Positions 1-7,457 are shown, counted from the stretch's first letter. The stretch is DNA of 17,113 nt from Clostridia bacterium (GCA_900757905.1 CAAEPN010000057.1:1-17113), one strand, 5' to 3'. The notes: generated by a model not told the origin, from the sequence alone. Numbers and translations are program-made.

Positions 1-38
1 ATCTGTTTCCGTGTCGTAAAACGAAGTTTTGCGACACG
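1..38 (-). repeat. Dispersed multi-hairpin intergenic element, copy A (cut by window start)
   Basis: Read on the minus strand, these 38 bases match the left end of copies B (from 6672) and C (from 16932) with one mismatch, in the loop of the first hairpin. That hairpin has arms GTGTCGCAAAAC and GTTTTACGACAC around a TTC loop. The rest of the element lies outside the window. It begins four bases after the terminator stem of the minus-strand SLH gene, so its orientation relative to its upstream gene is the same as for copies B and C. Confidence 0.85.
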
Positions 39-41
39 TTC

Positions 42-73
42 AGAAAAGGAGCTGCAAAAGCAGCTCCTTTTCT
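42..73 (-). terminator. Rho-independent terminator of the SLH surface-protein gene
   Basis: A perfect 14-bp stem (42-55 with 60-73) has a four-base loop. The core arm is GGAGCTGC and the stem is closed by AAAA/TTTT blocks, which supply the U-run on the minus-strand transcript. It lies 9 bp past the stop codon at 82-84. The stem is symmetrical enough to act in both directions. The repeat element starts almost immediately beyond it. Confidence 0.9.
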
Positions 74-81
74 TGATTATC

Positions 82-3000
82 TTAACCGTGTACGGAAACC
101 GTAAGGGTGCATTTAACAACATTTCCGGTTTCGGCAGAAGTCAATTCGATTTCGACGGTTGTATCTTCGCCGGGCGTGACGCTGATCTTCTGCGAAGAAG
201 CGCCGGGTTTCACGGCTGTGCCGCCGTTAAAGGTAAACGTAGCGTTTGCTGCCGACGATTCACCGCTTAAGGTGATCGAGTCGGCCTTTTCAATAGTGAG
301 CGCGGCTTTGCCGTCTTTAATGTCGGCTTCGTAAATATCACCGGTCGAGGAGGTGAGCGTAAGAGCCGTGATCTCCAAGACTTCCTTTTGCGGTTCGGCG
401 GTGGTTACGCGGTCAGAAGCCGTGTAGCTACCGTCGAGCGCGTCGGTAAAGGTAGCGGTGATGTCGTATTCGGTGCTTGCGGTAAGATTTTCGATCACGA
501 AATCGCGTTTTACGTTCTCTTTCAACAGAAGTCCCGTGACGCGCGATTCCTTCTTGCCGGTCTTGCGGTTGGTGTAGACAAGGTCAAGCGTACCCTCGCA
601 CCGGGCGTCGATGGTGACCGTAATTGTCGTATCGGTCTTGCTGTCAATGGCGAGAGTGAAAGGAATCGTGGTCTTTCCGGTAGCTGTGCGGGCAACCGAA
701 AGTGCGCCGCTTGTATCTTGGACGACAGCGTTTAACGTGTAGGAATGGTTGCTGGCGAGACCGGTGACGGTAACGCGTGCAGCCGTACCTGCTTTGACTG
801 AGGTGGTGGCCGAGCTTACTTCCTTCGTTCCGTCGTAAGCCTTGACCGTCAGAACGCCGTCCGACGCGGAAACGACTTCAGCAACGAGATAGGAAGCGCC
901 TGCTTCAACGACCTTGACCGAGTTTACTACCGGCTTTCCGTCGCCTGTGGTGAAGTAGGTGGTGCTTGCGGCGACCTTGGTGGTGCCGTCGCTGTATTGC
1001 AGCGACCCGGAGAGAATGCGGAAATAATAGGTAGTGCTTGTAGCAAGCTCTTCTTCGGGAGTGACCGTGATAACGCGGTTCTTGGAGTCAATTTCTGCCG
1101 TGCATTTTATCTTTGTGCCGGAGGAAGAGCCTTTGCGAAGCTCAAAGACGTTGTTGACAAGATACGAGCTTGAAACGACGCTTCCGCCCGAACGGTAGAC
1201 CGGGCTTTCAAATTCGACGGTAATTGCAGTTGCGGTCGATACGCCGGTCGAACGGTTGGCCGGTGTGACCGTAACGCCGGTGCTTACGGCTTCCGCGGTC
1301 GTAAAGGTCGAGGAGAACCGCTCGTTTTCGTTGCCGTTCGAATCTTCAAGCGAAGCCTTGCGGAGCACAACGAGATATTCGGTATCGCCGGCGAGTTTGG
1401 CGCTCGGCTTTACGGTAATGGTCTGCTTGTCGGAGCTGAGTGAAACGCTGAATGTGACAGCCGTGCCGTCTTCGTCGCCCTTGTACATCTCGATAACGTT
1501 GTTGCGGACATAGGCAGTGGTGAGATCTGCGCCGCCGATGGCGTACATCTTGCGGTCGAACGTGATTTCGATTGTGGTGCCGACTTCGACATTCTTTTCA
1601 CCGTTATATGGCAAGAAGTCGGGAGCGTTGGAATAAGAAGTCTTGAATAAGCTGCTGCCGGCGGTGTTGGACTTGCCGCTTTCGTTGTAAAGCGTGGCAC
1701 GGGCGACGGCAACATAGTAGTTTGTGTTGGTGGAAAGCGCAGCTTTGGGTTTTAAGACGATGTTTTTGTAGTCTGCCGAAATCAGCACGTCAAATGGAAC
1801 AGCCGCACCGGAGGACGAGTTCTTTTTGAATACAACGACCTTTTCTGCGACATATTCCGGCGTGATGGGCTTCTTGTCTTTGTCATAGAGCGCGTCGGAG
1901 AACTTGATGGCGATCTCATCGGTGATCGAAACATCCGTGCTGCCGTTGGCCGGATCGAAAGCCGGCGTCATGGAGTTTGCAACGGTGAAGCTGCTGGTGA
2001 TCTTCTTGTTTTCCGAACCGGATTCGTTTGCAATCTTTCCGGCCGTGATAACGACGTAGTAGCGAACGCCGGCTTCAAGTTCGGTCGGAATCAGACGGAC
2101 GGTCTTGCGGTCGGAATTGATGACGGCGGTAAAGTCGATCTTTGTACCGCTTGCCGACGTTTTGCGAAGTTCGATAGCCTGTTCGGACAAATAGCTTGTG
2201 GTCACATTCGAACCGGACGGACGGTAGATTTCAGTGTTGAACGAGAGCTTGATCTCCGTGTCGGGAGCGACACCGGTCGCACCGTTTGCCGGAGTGACAG
2301 TCACATCCAGTTCGTTCGAGGTGGTAAAGCGGATATAGGTGCGGCTGATCTTAGTCTTATCCGAGTACATGAGCGTGCCGCTGTTGACAATAAGGTAATA
2401 GGAGGTATCGGCTTTCAGAGCTTCCTCCGGCGTGACGGTGATGACCTTGCGAGTGGAGTTGATGGTGACAGAGACCGAAACCTCTGTACCGGTCGTGCTT
2501 TTTTCGCGAAGCTCAACGACCTGACGCGAAAGATACGAGCTTGTGGGTGTATCGCCGTAAAGATCGGTCACGGCTGAAGAAAACGTAATGGTGAGCTTAT
2601 CGTCTGCCGAAACGTCGGTAGCACCGTTTTTCGGTGAGAAGGTGATTTTGGAAGAGGAGGAGCTATCCGAAGAAGAGGAGGAAGCTGTTGTGAAGCTGTA
2701 AGAAATGGCGGCGCTTTCGTTTTCGCTTGCGTCGGTGAGAACGCCGGACTTAGCAACGACGTAGTAACGCGTACCATAGTCGAGAGAGCTGTCGGGCTTT
2801 AAGGTTATCTGACGGCGCGCGGTGGAAAGGGACGCGCTGAAATCGATTTTTGTACCGGAGGTCGAGGAACGGCGAATTTCGAAATTCTTTTCTACATAAG
2901 CGGTCGTAAGCGTGCCGCCGTTGTCGTTATACAGCGTGCGGCCAAAGGCAAGAACGATGTTCGTGCCGACCGAAACGCCGGTCGCGCTCTTGGCCGGAGA

Positions 3001-4329
3001 AAGGGAAGTCGGCGAGAAGTCGCCGTCCGTGTTGGAATCGTCCGAACCGGATGCAGAATCCTTGCCGGTGACCTTGTTCGGCTTGTTTTCGTAGGAAACG
3101 CCGGATACGTTGTTCTTGGCGTTTTCGATTTCGCCGTTGCCCATAAAGGAGGCAGAGCCGTTGACGGTCAGATCCTCAACATAAACGTCGTCGGAAAGCG
3201 TGATAACGCTGCCGGCGGCGGCAGAAGAAACCGTCATGGACGAAATCGTGCCGCTTTGAACCGTTGTCGAAACTTTCTTTGCGATCTCCAATTCCGGAAG
3301 CTTTTCAAAGCGTAAGATCGAGTTTGCGGAAACGACGACCTTTTCGGGCTTGGCGGAAATATCGACCGTGCCGGAAATGAGGTTGCTGCCGCTTAAATAG
3401 ACTGTGCCGTAGCTCGAACCGGAGAGGGTAGCAGGAGATTCAAGAAATACATATTTTGCATTGCTTCCCGAAAGCGAGATGTTCGGCGTGCCGGAGGTGA
3501 CTTCGATCTGTGCGATCGTCGAATCCTTCGCGGTAATGGTGGAGTTTCCTTTGCCGGAAAGCTTTACCGAACCGAGAACACGACAGCCGTCAAGCGAGAG
3601 AGAACCGTTTCCGAAAAGCGGCGAAAAGATGACATCGCCTGTGAAAATGGTCTCCGAGCAAACGCCGTTCGAGCCGCGTACCGTGTAATCGTCGGTGCGG
3701 ATATTTTCGGTGGTGATCAACGAATAAATGATCTTGGCAGCTTGTCCGCGCGTCAGAAGACCCTGCGGCTCCAGACGGCTTAATTCATCGCCTGTGATGT
3801 AGCCCTTGGAGTAGGCTAAAGCAAAGGCGTCCTCAGCCCAGTCGGAAATGGCGTCCGCGTCGCGGAAAGACGAAAGTTTTTTGTTGTTTTCGGCGCGTGT
3901 GGCAAGACGGGACAGAATGACGGCAGCTTCTTCGCGCGTGATCTGATTGTCCGCACGGAAGGTGTCGTCCTCGTAGCCGTTGGTGTAGCCGGCATAGACG
4001 GCCTTGCGGACTTCCTTATAGTACCATGCGTTTGTTTCCACATCGCGGAAAGAAATGTCGGCGGCCTTGGAGATGCCGACGGCGGAGTTTATCATTTTGG
4101 AAAATTCGGCGCGTGTTACCGAGGCTTCCGGACGAAACGAGCCGTCCTCATAGCCGTTTATGTAGCCCTTGTTTACGCCATATTCGACGTATTCCTTCGA
4201 CCAATGCCCGTCGATGTCGTTGAGCTTTGCGGCAGAAACACTAAGTGAGCCGGCCAAGAGCGCCGCAGCGCATACCGATACGGCAAGCTGCGCAGCAATT
4301 TTCAGTTTGTTGCGATTCCTTTTGTTCAT
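82..4329 (-). CDS. SLH-domain cell-surface protein with six Big_5/Ig-like repeats
   Basis: This 1415-residue secreted protein is probably bound non-covalently to cell-wall polymer through its SLH domains. The start at 4329 is chosen because AAAGGA lies 8 nt upstream; an in-frame ATG further upstream (4377) has no such site. Residues 1-33 form a signal peptide (basic N-terminus, Ala/Leu/Val core, cleavage near Ser-Ala-Ala). Three SLH domains follow at about 36-80, 95-145 and 160-210, with the usual GYxxGYEDGxFRP-type signature. Residues 215-410 are Ser/Thr/Gly-rich, beta-helix-like sequence. Six Big_5 repeats of about 112 residues span roughly 436-1130, each with a 'P.NGATGV' opening and an 'ELRK..SSGT' middle. 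A Ser-rich linker separates repeats one and two. Two FN3-like domains (about 1130-1313) and a cadherin-like C-terminal sandwich end the protein. There is no LPXTG motif. A structural or adhesive role is likely; the ligand is unknown. Confidence 0.9.
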   Translation of the reverse strand: MNKRNRNKLKIAAQLAVSVCAAALLAGSLSVSAAKLNDIDGHWSKEYVEYGVNKGYINGYEDGSFRPEASVTRAEFSKMINSAVGISKAADISFRDVETNAWYYKEVRKAVYAGYTNGYEDDTFRADNQITREEAAVILSRLATRAENNKKLSSFRDADAISDWAEDAFALAYSKGYITGDELSRLEPQGLLTRGQAAKIIYSLITTENIRTDDYTVRGSNGVCSETIFTGDVIFSPLFGNGSLSLDGCRVLGSVKLSGKGNSTITAKDSTIAQIEVTSGTPNISLSGSNAKYVFLESPATLSGSSYGTVYLSGSNLISGTVDISAKPEKVVVSANSILRFEKLPELEIAKKVSTTVQSGTISSMTVSSAAAGSVITLSDDVYVEDLTVNGSASFMGNGEIENAKNNVSGVSYENKPNKVTGKDSASGSDDSNTDGDFSPTSLSPAKSATGVSVGTNIVLAFGRTLYNDNGGTLTTAYVEKNFEIRRSSTSGTKIDFSASLSTARRQITLKPDSSLDYGTRYYVVAKSGVLTDASENESAAISYSFTTASSSSSDSSSSSKITFSPKNGATDVSADDKLTITFSSAVTDLYGDTPTSSYLSRQVVELREKSTTGTEVSVSVTINSTRKVITVTPEEALKADTSYYLIVNSGTLMYSDKTKISRTYIRFTTSNELDVTVTPANGATGVAPDTEIKLSFNTEIYRPSGSNVTTSYLSEQAIELRKTSASGTKIDFTAVINSDRKTVRLIPTELEAGVRYYVVITAGKIANESGSENKKITSSFTVANSMTPAFDPANGSTDVSITDEIAIKFSDALYDKDKKPITPEYVAEKVVVFKKNSSSGAAVPFDVLISADYKNIVLKPKAALSTNTNYYVAVARATLYNESGKSNTAGSSLFKTSYSNAPDFLPYNGEKNVEVGTTIEITFDRKMYAIGGADLTTAYVRNNVIEMYKGDEDGTAVTFSVSLSSDKQTITVKPSAKLAGDTEYLVVLRKASLEDSNGNENERFSSTFTTAEAVSTGVTVTPANRSTGVSTATAITVEFESPVYRSGGSVVSSSYLVNNVFELRKGSSSGTKIKCTAEIDSKNRVITVTPEEELATSTTYYFRILSGSLQYSDGTTKVAASTTYFTTGDGKPVVNSVKVVEAGASYLVAEVVSASDGVLTVKAYDGTKEVSSATTSVKAGTAARVTVTGLASNHSYTLNAVVQDTSGALSVARTATGKTTIPFTLAIDSKTDTTITVTIDARCEGTLDLVYTNRKTGKKESRVTGLLLKENVKRDFVIENLTASTEYDITATFTDALDGSYTASDRVTTAEPQKEVLEITALTLTSSTGDIYEADIKDGKAALTIEKADSITLSGESSAANATFTFNGGTAVKPGASSQKISVTPGEDTTVEIELTSAETGNVVKCTLTVSVHG

Positions 4330-4384
4330 AGCGTTCATCCTTTCAGTTTTTTCAGAAAACCCTACAAATAGTATCATTACCTAT

Positions 4385-4413
4385 ATAATACACTATATTT
4401 TGATTTTGCACAA
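4385..4413 (-). promoter_or_regulatory. Sigma-A promoter of the SLH gene
   Basis: On the minus strand, TTGTGC (4413-4408) and TATTAT (4390-4385) are separated by 17 nt. The start would fall near 4378, giving a leader of about 50 nt before the chosen ATG at 4329. The area is AT-rich, so some chance matches are possible. Confidence 0.6.
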
Positions 4414-4566
4414 GAGTTTTTTGAAATTTTAATGGGATTTTAAGCAATTTTTCGGCAGTTTTCTCCCTTGTATGCCTGAAAGACGAAAAAAGCCTCCTTT
4501 TTGTTCCGGATTTTCCGAAAAAAGGGCATGAATTTTGTATTATTTTATGTTTTTTTCACAAACCAC

Positions 4567-4595
4567 TTGCAAAATGAAATTCTGTATAGTACAAT
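4567..4595 (+). promoter_or_regulatory. Sigma-A promoter of the ADP-ribosylglycohydrolase-family gene
   Basis: TTGCAA (4567-4572), a 17-nt spacer and TACAAT (4590-4595) form a good match to the vegetative consensus. The predicted transcript start near 4602 leaves a short leader containing the AAGGAG ribosome site at 4613-4618. Confidence 0.7.
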
Positions 4596-4625
4596 AAACA
4601 AAACGCACAAAAAAGGAGAGTATTT

Positions 4626-6605
4626 ATGCGTAATCTATCTTATAAAACCTATCTGGATAAAGTCTATGGCTGCTTTATCGGAAAAGCGGTCTCCGGCAAT
4701 ATCGGCGCGCCGCATGAGGGCGTCAAAATGCCGATGGAGCTGCCGTTTATGCCGGAAATGATTAACTGCGAGCTGCCGAACGACGACCTCGATCTACAGA
4801 TTCTGTGGCTTGACGTTTTGGAGCAAAAGGGCGCGGCTTTCACCTCGTTTGACCTTCTTGAACGCTTTGTCACACACTGCGCCTATTCGCCGGGCGAATA
4901 CGCTGTCATGCGCAAAAACTTCAAGCGCGGTATCTATCCGCCGGTTTCCGGTAAATTCTGCAACGATTATTACCGAAACGGCATGGGATGCCCGATCCGT
5001 TCGGAAATCTGGGCGGCGGTCGCCGTCGGAAATCCGGTGCTTGCGGCGGAGTTTGCTTCGCGCGACGGCTGCCTCGACCATTATGGCGAATCCATCGACG
5101 CCGAACGCTTTTTAGCGGCGCTCGAAAGCGAAGCCTTTTTTGCGGACGAAAAGACAAAAATGGCCGACCTTATCACGCGTTCTCTTGCCGTCGTCCCGAA
5201 AACGTCGCCGTTCTATGGGCTTGTTGTGTATGTGCTTTCGCTGTGCGATAAATATAAGGACAGTAAAACCGTGCTTACCAAGCTGCTTTTCCGCTATGGA
5301 CATCCCGATTGCACCAATATGCTTCAGAACATGGGAATTACGCTCATGGCGCTGTTACTTGGTGAAAACGATATCATCAATACCAGTATGCTTGCGCTCA
5401 ACTGCGGCTTTGATACCGATTGCACCTGTGCAACAGCCGGCGCGGTTATCGGCATACTTCGCGGTGCGGACGAGCTTATGCGCGCCTATGGACTGACCGA
5501 GATTCCCTATGCGCTCGGCGTAAAGAGCAACCGCCGCAGCAATAAGATCTTCGACCTTGCCGAAGATATCGCGCATATCGGCGTGGAATTCTGCAAAAAT
5601 GTCAATACCGAAGTAACGCTTTCCGGTGCGCCGGAGGTTGCGTTCTGCTTTGAAAAACAGCCGGAGCTTGGTTTCTTTGCCGAATATGAGAATCAAGACC
5701 CGTCGATCGCGCTCGGCGAAACGCGAAAGGTAGAGCTTTGCTTTGAAAATCGCAGCGATACGGCGCATACCTATGCCGTGGAGGTAGGCGAAGCCGGCGG
5801 TATTATCTGCCGGATGCCGCACTTTTCGATTGTGCTTGCACCGGGTGAAAAACTATCGGTGCCGGTGGAATTCTTCTTGCCGGACGATACAGAGCTTGTG
5901 TATGACCGCAATATCTTCCCGGTCACAGTCACCGAGAACGGGAAAACTGTGCTTGAAACGTCATTCGGTCTTGCCGGAGCGACGCCGTGGAAATTGACCG
6001 GGCCTTTCTGGCGCACTGAGCCGATCTGCAACACCGAGCGCATTTTGGCGCATTTTTCCGAAAAGTATCCCTACTCCGCGCTGATGGCCGAATCCTGCAT
6101 TCCCGGCACGGATACCGATAAAAAAAGAGATTTCCACTTGAATTTCTTTCCGGACACCAAGACGGACTTTGCCGATGAAACGGCACTTTTCGCACCGCTT
6201 GACCGGGATTATGCAAGCCCGGTCGTCGAGCAGACGCTTGCAAGCATTCCGGAGGACAGCTTCCGGCTTTCGGATTTCTTCGGCTTCCGTGGGCCGTGTA
6301 CCGCGTATCTTTCCCGGATTCTCGTTGTGCCGGACGATGTGAATGTCTGCATTCAGGTCGGACACAGTGCGCCGTTTGCGCTGTATGTCAACGGCGAATG
6401 TGTCGGAGAGCGTGAAAACTGTGATAACTGGACGGCGGAGAACGTGCATTTGGAAAACATCAAGCTTCATAAAGGCGAAAACAAGATTGTTCTTCGCGCG
6501 ACGCGCGTCAACGAGGACGCAAAGTACAACGTCACGTTTTCGCTTGGACGCAGCAGCGCTGAGCAGATCGTATGGTTCGCTTCGAAAAATCCGTATCGGT
6601 TTTGA
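4626..6605 (+). CDS. ADP-ribosylglycohydrolase (DraG/ARH)-family protein with C-terminal beta domain
   Basis: This 659-residue cytoplasmic protein has no signal peptide. The start is supported by AAGGAG ending 7 nt before the ATG. Residues 5-310 carry the DraG-family fold: the GxxxGxxxGxxxGxPHEG-like opening at 15-32, the first metal motif Asn52-Asp53-Asp54, and the second motif Asp263-Thr-Asp265. In characterised DraG/ARH enzymes these acidic residues hold two Mg or Mn ions and the enzyme removes ADP-ribose from proteins or small molecules. Here the usual Thr-Asp-Asp-Thr reads Asn-Asp-Asp-Leu, and the Ser/Thr after the last Asp is Cys266. Residues 340-659 look like one or two beta-sandwich domains, possibly for carbohydrate or protein binding, with no recognised catalytic motif. 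The gene stands alone between its own promoter and a terminator. The substrate is unknown; this subfamily may act on something other than ADP-ribosyl-arginine. Confidence 0.85.
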   Translation: MRNLSYKTYLDKVYGCFIGKAVSGNIGAPHEGVKMPMELPFMPEMINCELPNDDLDLQILWLDVLEQKGAAFTSFDLLERFVTHCAYSPGEYAVMRKNFKRGIYPPVSGKFCNDYYRNGMGCPIRSEIWAAVAVGNPVLAAEFASRDGCLDHYGESIDAERFLAALESEAFFADEKTKMADLITRSLAVVPKTSPFYGLVVYVLSLCDKYKDSKTVLTKLLFRYGHPDCTNMLQNMGITLMALLLGENDIINTSMLALNCGFDTDCTCATAGAVIGILRGADELMRAYGLTEIPYALGVKSNRRSNKIFDLAEDIAHIGVEFCKNVNTEVTLSGAPEVAFCFEKQPELGFFAEYENQDPSIALGETRKVELCFENRSDTAHTYAVEVGEAGGIICRMPHFSIVLAPGEKLSVPVEFFLPDDTELVYDRNIFPVTVTENGKTVLETSFGLAGATPWKLTGPFWRTEPICNTERILAHFSEKYPYSALMAESCIPGTDTDKKRDFHLNFFPDTKTDFADETALFAPLDRDYASPVVEQTLASIPEDSFRLSDFFGFRGPCTAYLSRILVVPDDVNVCIQVGHSAPFALYVNGECVGERENCDNWTAENVHLENIKLHKGENKIVLRATRVNEDAKYNVTFSLGRSSAEQIVWFASKNPYRF

Positions 6606-6638
6606 ACCGTAACGCAGAATTTCATATAGGACACTTAA

Positions 6639-6665
6639 GACCGTCTGTGAGTGCTTCACAGGCGG
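6639..6665 (+). repeat. 27-bp direct repeat, left copy: terminator-like hairpin without U-tract
   Basis: It forms a stem of CCGTCTGTGA (6641-6650) with TCACAGGCGG (6656-6665), one G-T wobble and a five-base loop. It matches 6865-6891 in 26 of 27 positions, the difference being in the loop. It is followed by CCTGC, not a T-run, so it lacks the second half of an intrinsic terminator. Repeat copy B begins 7 nt later. Confidence 0.8.
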
Positions 6666-6671
6666 CCTGCG

Positions 6672-6858
6672 CGTGTCGCAAAACTACGTTTTACGACACG
6701 GAAACAGATTCGTGCGCTCGCGCCTCATGCCAAAAAGCTTCGCTTTTCGACACTCGCGAATCTATCGGAGAAAAATCCGTGGCGCATGTCCCCGGATTTT
6801 TCGGATTTTTATTGAAATCGGGCTTCGCCCGAAATGCATTATAAACTTTTGCAACAGT
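6672..6858 (+). repeat. Dispersed multi-hairpin intergenic element, copy B (complete)
   Basis: The first 182 bases align without gaps to copy C at 16932-17113, with seven substitutions. Visible structure: hairpin 1 at 6672-6700 (13-bp arms with one C-A mismatch, loop TAC); an AGATTCG/CGAATCT pair enclosing an AAAAGC-TTC-GCTTTT hairpin (6732-6748); a 10-bp GAAAAATCCG/CGGATTTTTC stem around 6770-6805; and a CGGGC-TTC-GCCCG hairpin at 6819-6831. Near-terminal sequences TGTCGCAAAA (6674) and TTTTGCAACA (6847) are inverted repeats at 9 of 10 positions, which sets the proposed right end. It encodes no convincing protein. The right boundary is inferred, because copy C runs out of the window there. 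Confidence 0.85.
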
Positions 6859-6864
6859 AGTCTC

Positions 6865-6901
6865 GACCGTCTGTGAGTACTTCACAGGCGGTTATTTCTT
6901 T
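6865..6901 (+). terminator. 27-bp direct repeat, right copy: terminator with U-tract
   Basis: The stem CCGTCTGTGA (6867-6876) with TCACAGGCGG (6882-6891) is followed on the plus strand by TTATTTCTTT, making this the functional-looking terminator for the gene ending at 6605. The T-run overlaps the stop codon and last codons of the minus-strand SLOG gene. Transcripts would have to pass through the left hairpin and the whole repeat element before stopping here. Confidence 0.7.
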
Positions 6902-7341
6902 AAATAACAGATCGTCATGGAGCGTTTCCGCTCGGCGTAGGCGAGCATGCGAGGGGTTACTCCGGAATTCACGACGGCGCAAACCAAATAATCCGACCGG
7001 TCGATCATAATCTCATCGGCTTTTTGAAGCTGCTCTTGCACAGACAGCGTCGGATCGACTTCGGCGGACAGAATCCGGTCATAGCGTTCGGTTCGTCCGG
7101 CAAGCGACCGGATGGATTCGGGCGTATAGCAGGGCAATAGCAGCGTGCGGACGATGGCCGGGTGCTGTTCCTTCAGATCGCATAAGACCTCGGTCGCAAG
7201 CCGGTTGAAGTTGCCGTCATTTCCGATATAGAATTCGATAACGCCGCGATGGATCAGTCTTTCGCAGATCTCATACAGCTTTTTGCGGTCGGCAAAACTG
7301 TAGGAGGTGCTTTGGCCGGAAAAACAACATTTTTTACTCAT
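6892..7341 (-). CDS. SLOG-superfamily protein (DUF1273-like)
   Basis: This is a 149-residue protein. The start at 7341 is preferred to the upstream in-frame ATG (7419) because AAAGGA lies 11 nt upstream; the longer form would also run through the promoter. Residues 4-10 (KCCFSGQ) replace the family's CCFTGHR strand-turn. The middle holds GNDGNFNRLATEVL and LLLPCY segments typical of the DUF1273 branch, and the C-terminal part has an 'IDRSDYLVCAV' strand and a final helix-strand pair. The SLOG fold is a Rossmann-like domain that binds nucleotides or nucleotide-derived ligands (LOG, DprA/Smf and YpsA relatives). No catalytic function can be read from this sequence. It is divergent from an XRE regulator with shared operator-like sites between them, suggesting that regulator controls it. 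Confidence 0.75.
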   Translation of the reverse strand: MSKKCCFSGQSTSYSFADRKKLYEICERLIHRGVIEFYIGNDGNFNRLATEVLCDLKEQHPAIVRTLLLPCYTPESIRSLAGRTERYDRILSAEVDPTLSVQEQLQKADEIMIDRSDYLVCAVVNSGVTPRMLAYAERKRSMTICYLKK

Positions 7342-7359
7342 AAAATCAAATCCTTTATA

Positions 7360-7379
7360 TTGACCAGCATAGAGGTCAA
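7360..7379. promoter_or_regulatory. Operator-like palindrome O1 in the SLOG/XRE intergenic region
   Basis: TTGACCAGCATAGAGGTCAA is an inverted repeat with 6-bp arms TTGACC/GGTCAA. It shares its left half (TTGACCAG.AT.G) with the second site at 7414-7433 read on the minus strand. It lies just downstream of the predicted SLOG transcript start, a normal position for a repressor site. The XRE protein encoded at 7458 is the obvious candidate; this is inferred. Confidence 0.6.
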
Positions 7380-7390
7380 TTATTTGTTCC

Positions 7391-7419
7391 ATTATATCAT
7401 AAAATATATTTGATTGCAA
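7391..7419 (-). promoter_or_regulatory. Sigma-A promoter of the SLOG gene
   Basis: On the minus strand, TTGCAA (7419-7414), a 17-nt spacer and a perfect TATAAT (7396-7391). Its -35 lies inside operator-like site O2 and its start region abuts O1. No equally good plus-strand promoter for the XRE gene was found. Confidence 0.75.
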
Positions 7420-7433
7420 CCAATACTGGTCAA
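7414..7433. promoter_or_regulatory. Operator-like site O2 overlapping the SLOG -35 box
   Basis: On the minus strand it reads TTGACCAGTATTGGTTGCAA, an imperfect palindrome (ACC/GGT core) that matches O1 in its first eight bases and most of the next five. It covers the -35 of the SLOG promoter and lies 25 bp before the XRE start codon, so one bound regulator could affect both genes. Confidence 0.55.
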
Positions 7434-7457
7434 CAATAAAGTGATAGGTGTGATTTT

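Noticed and set aside
4430..4560. Riboswitch or small RNA in the AT-rich gap between the SLH and DraG-family genes
   Set aside because: Only short A/T runs and a small CGGA/TCCG dyad are visible; no conserved riboswitch core, and the promoters on both sides leave short leaders.
6572..6844. Open frame across repeat copy B encoding a peptide nearly identical to one across copy C (16874-17071)
   Set aside because: The shared peptide simply reflects the shared DNA. There is no ribosome site, the two frames start in unrelated sequence, and the DNA is dominated by hairpins. It may be annotated elsewhere as a hypothetical protein, but coding is not supported.
6641..6891. Repeat region as a CRISPR array
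   Set aside because: There are only two copies of the 27-bp unit, separated by about 200 bp of conserved repeat element, with no cas genes.
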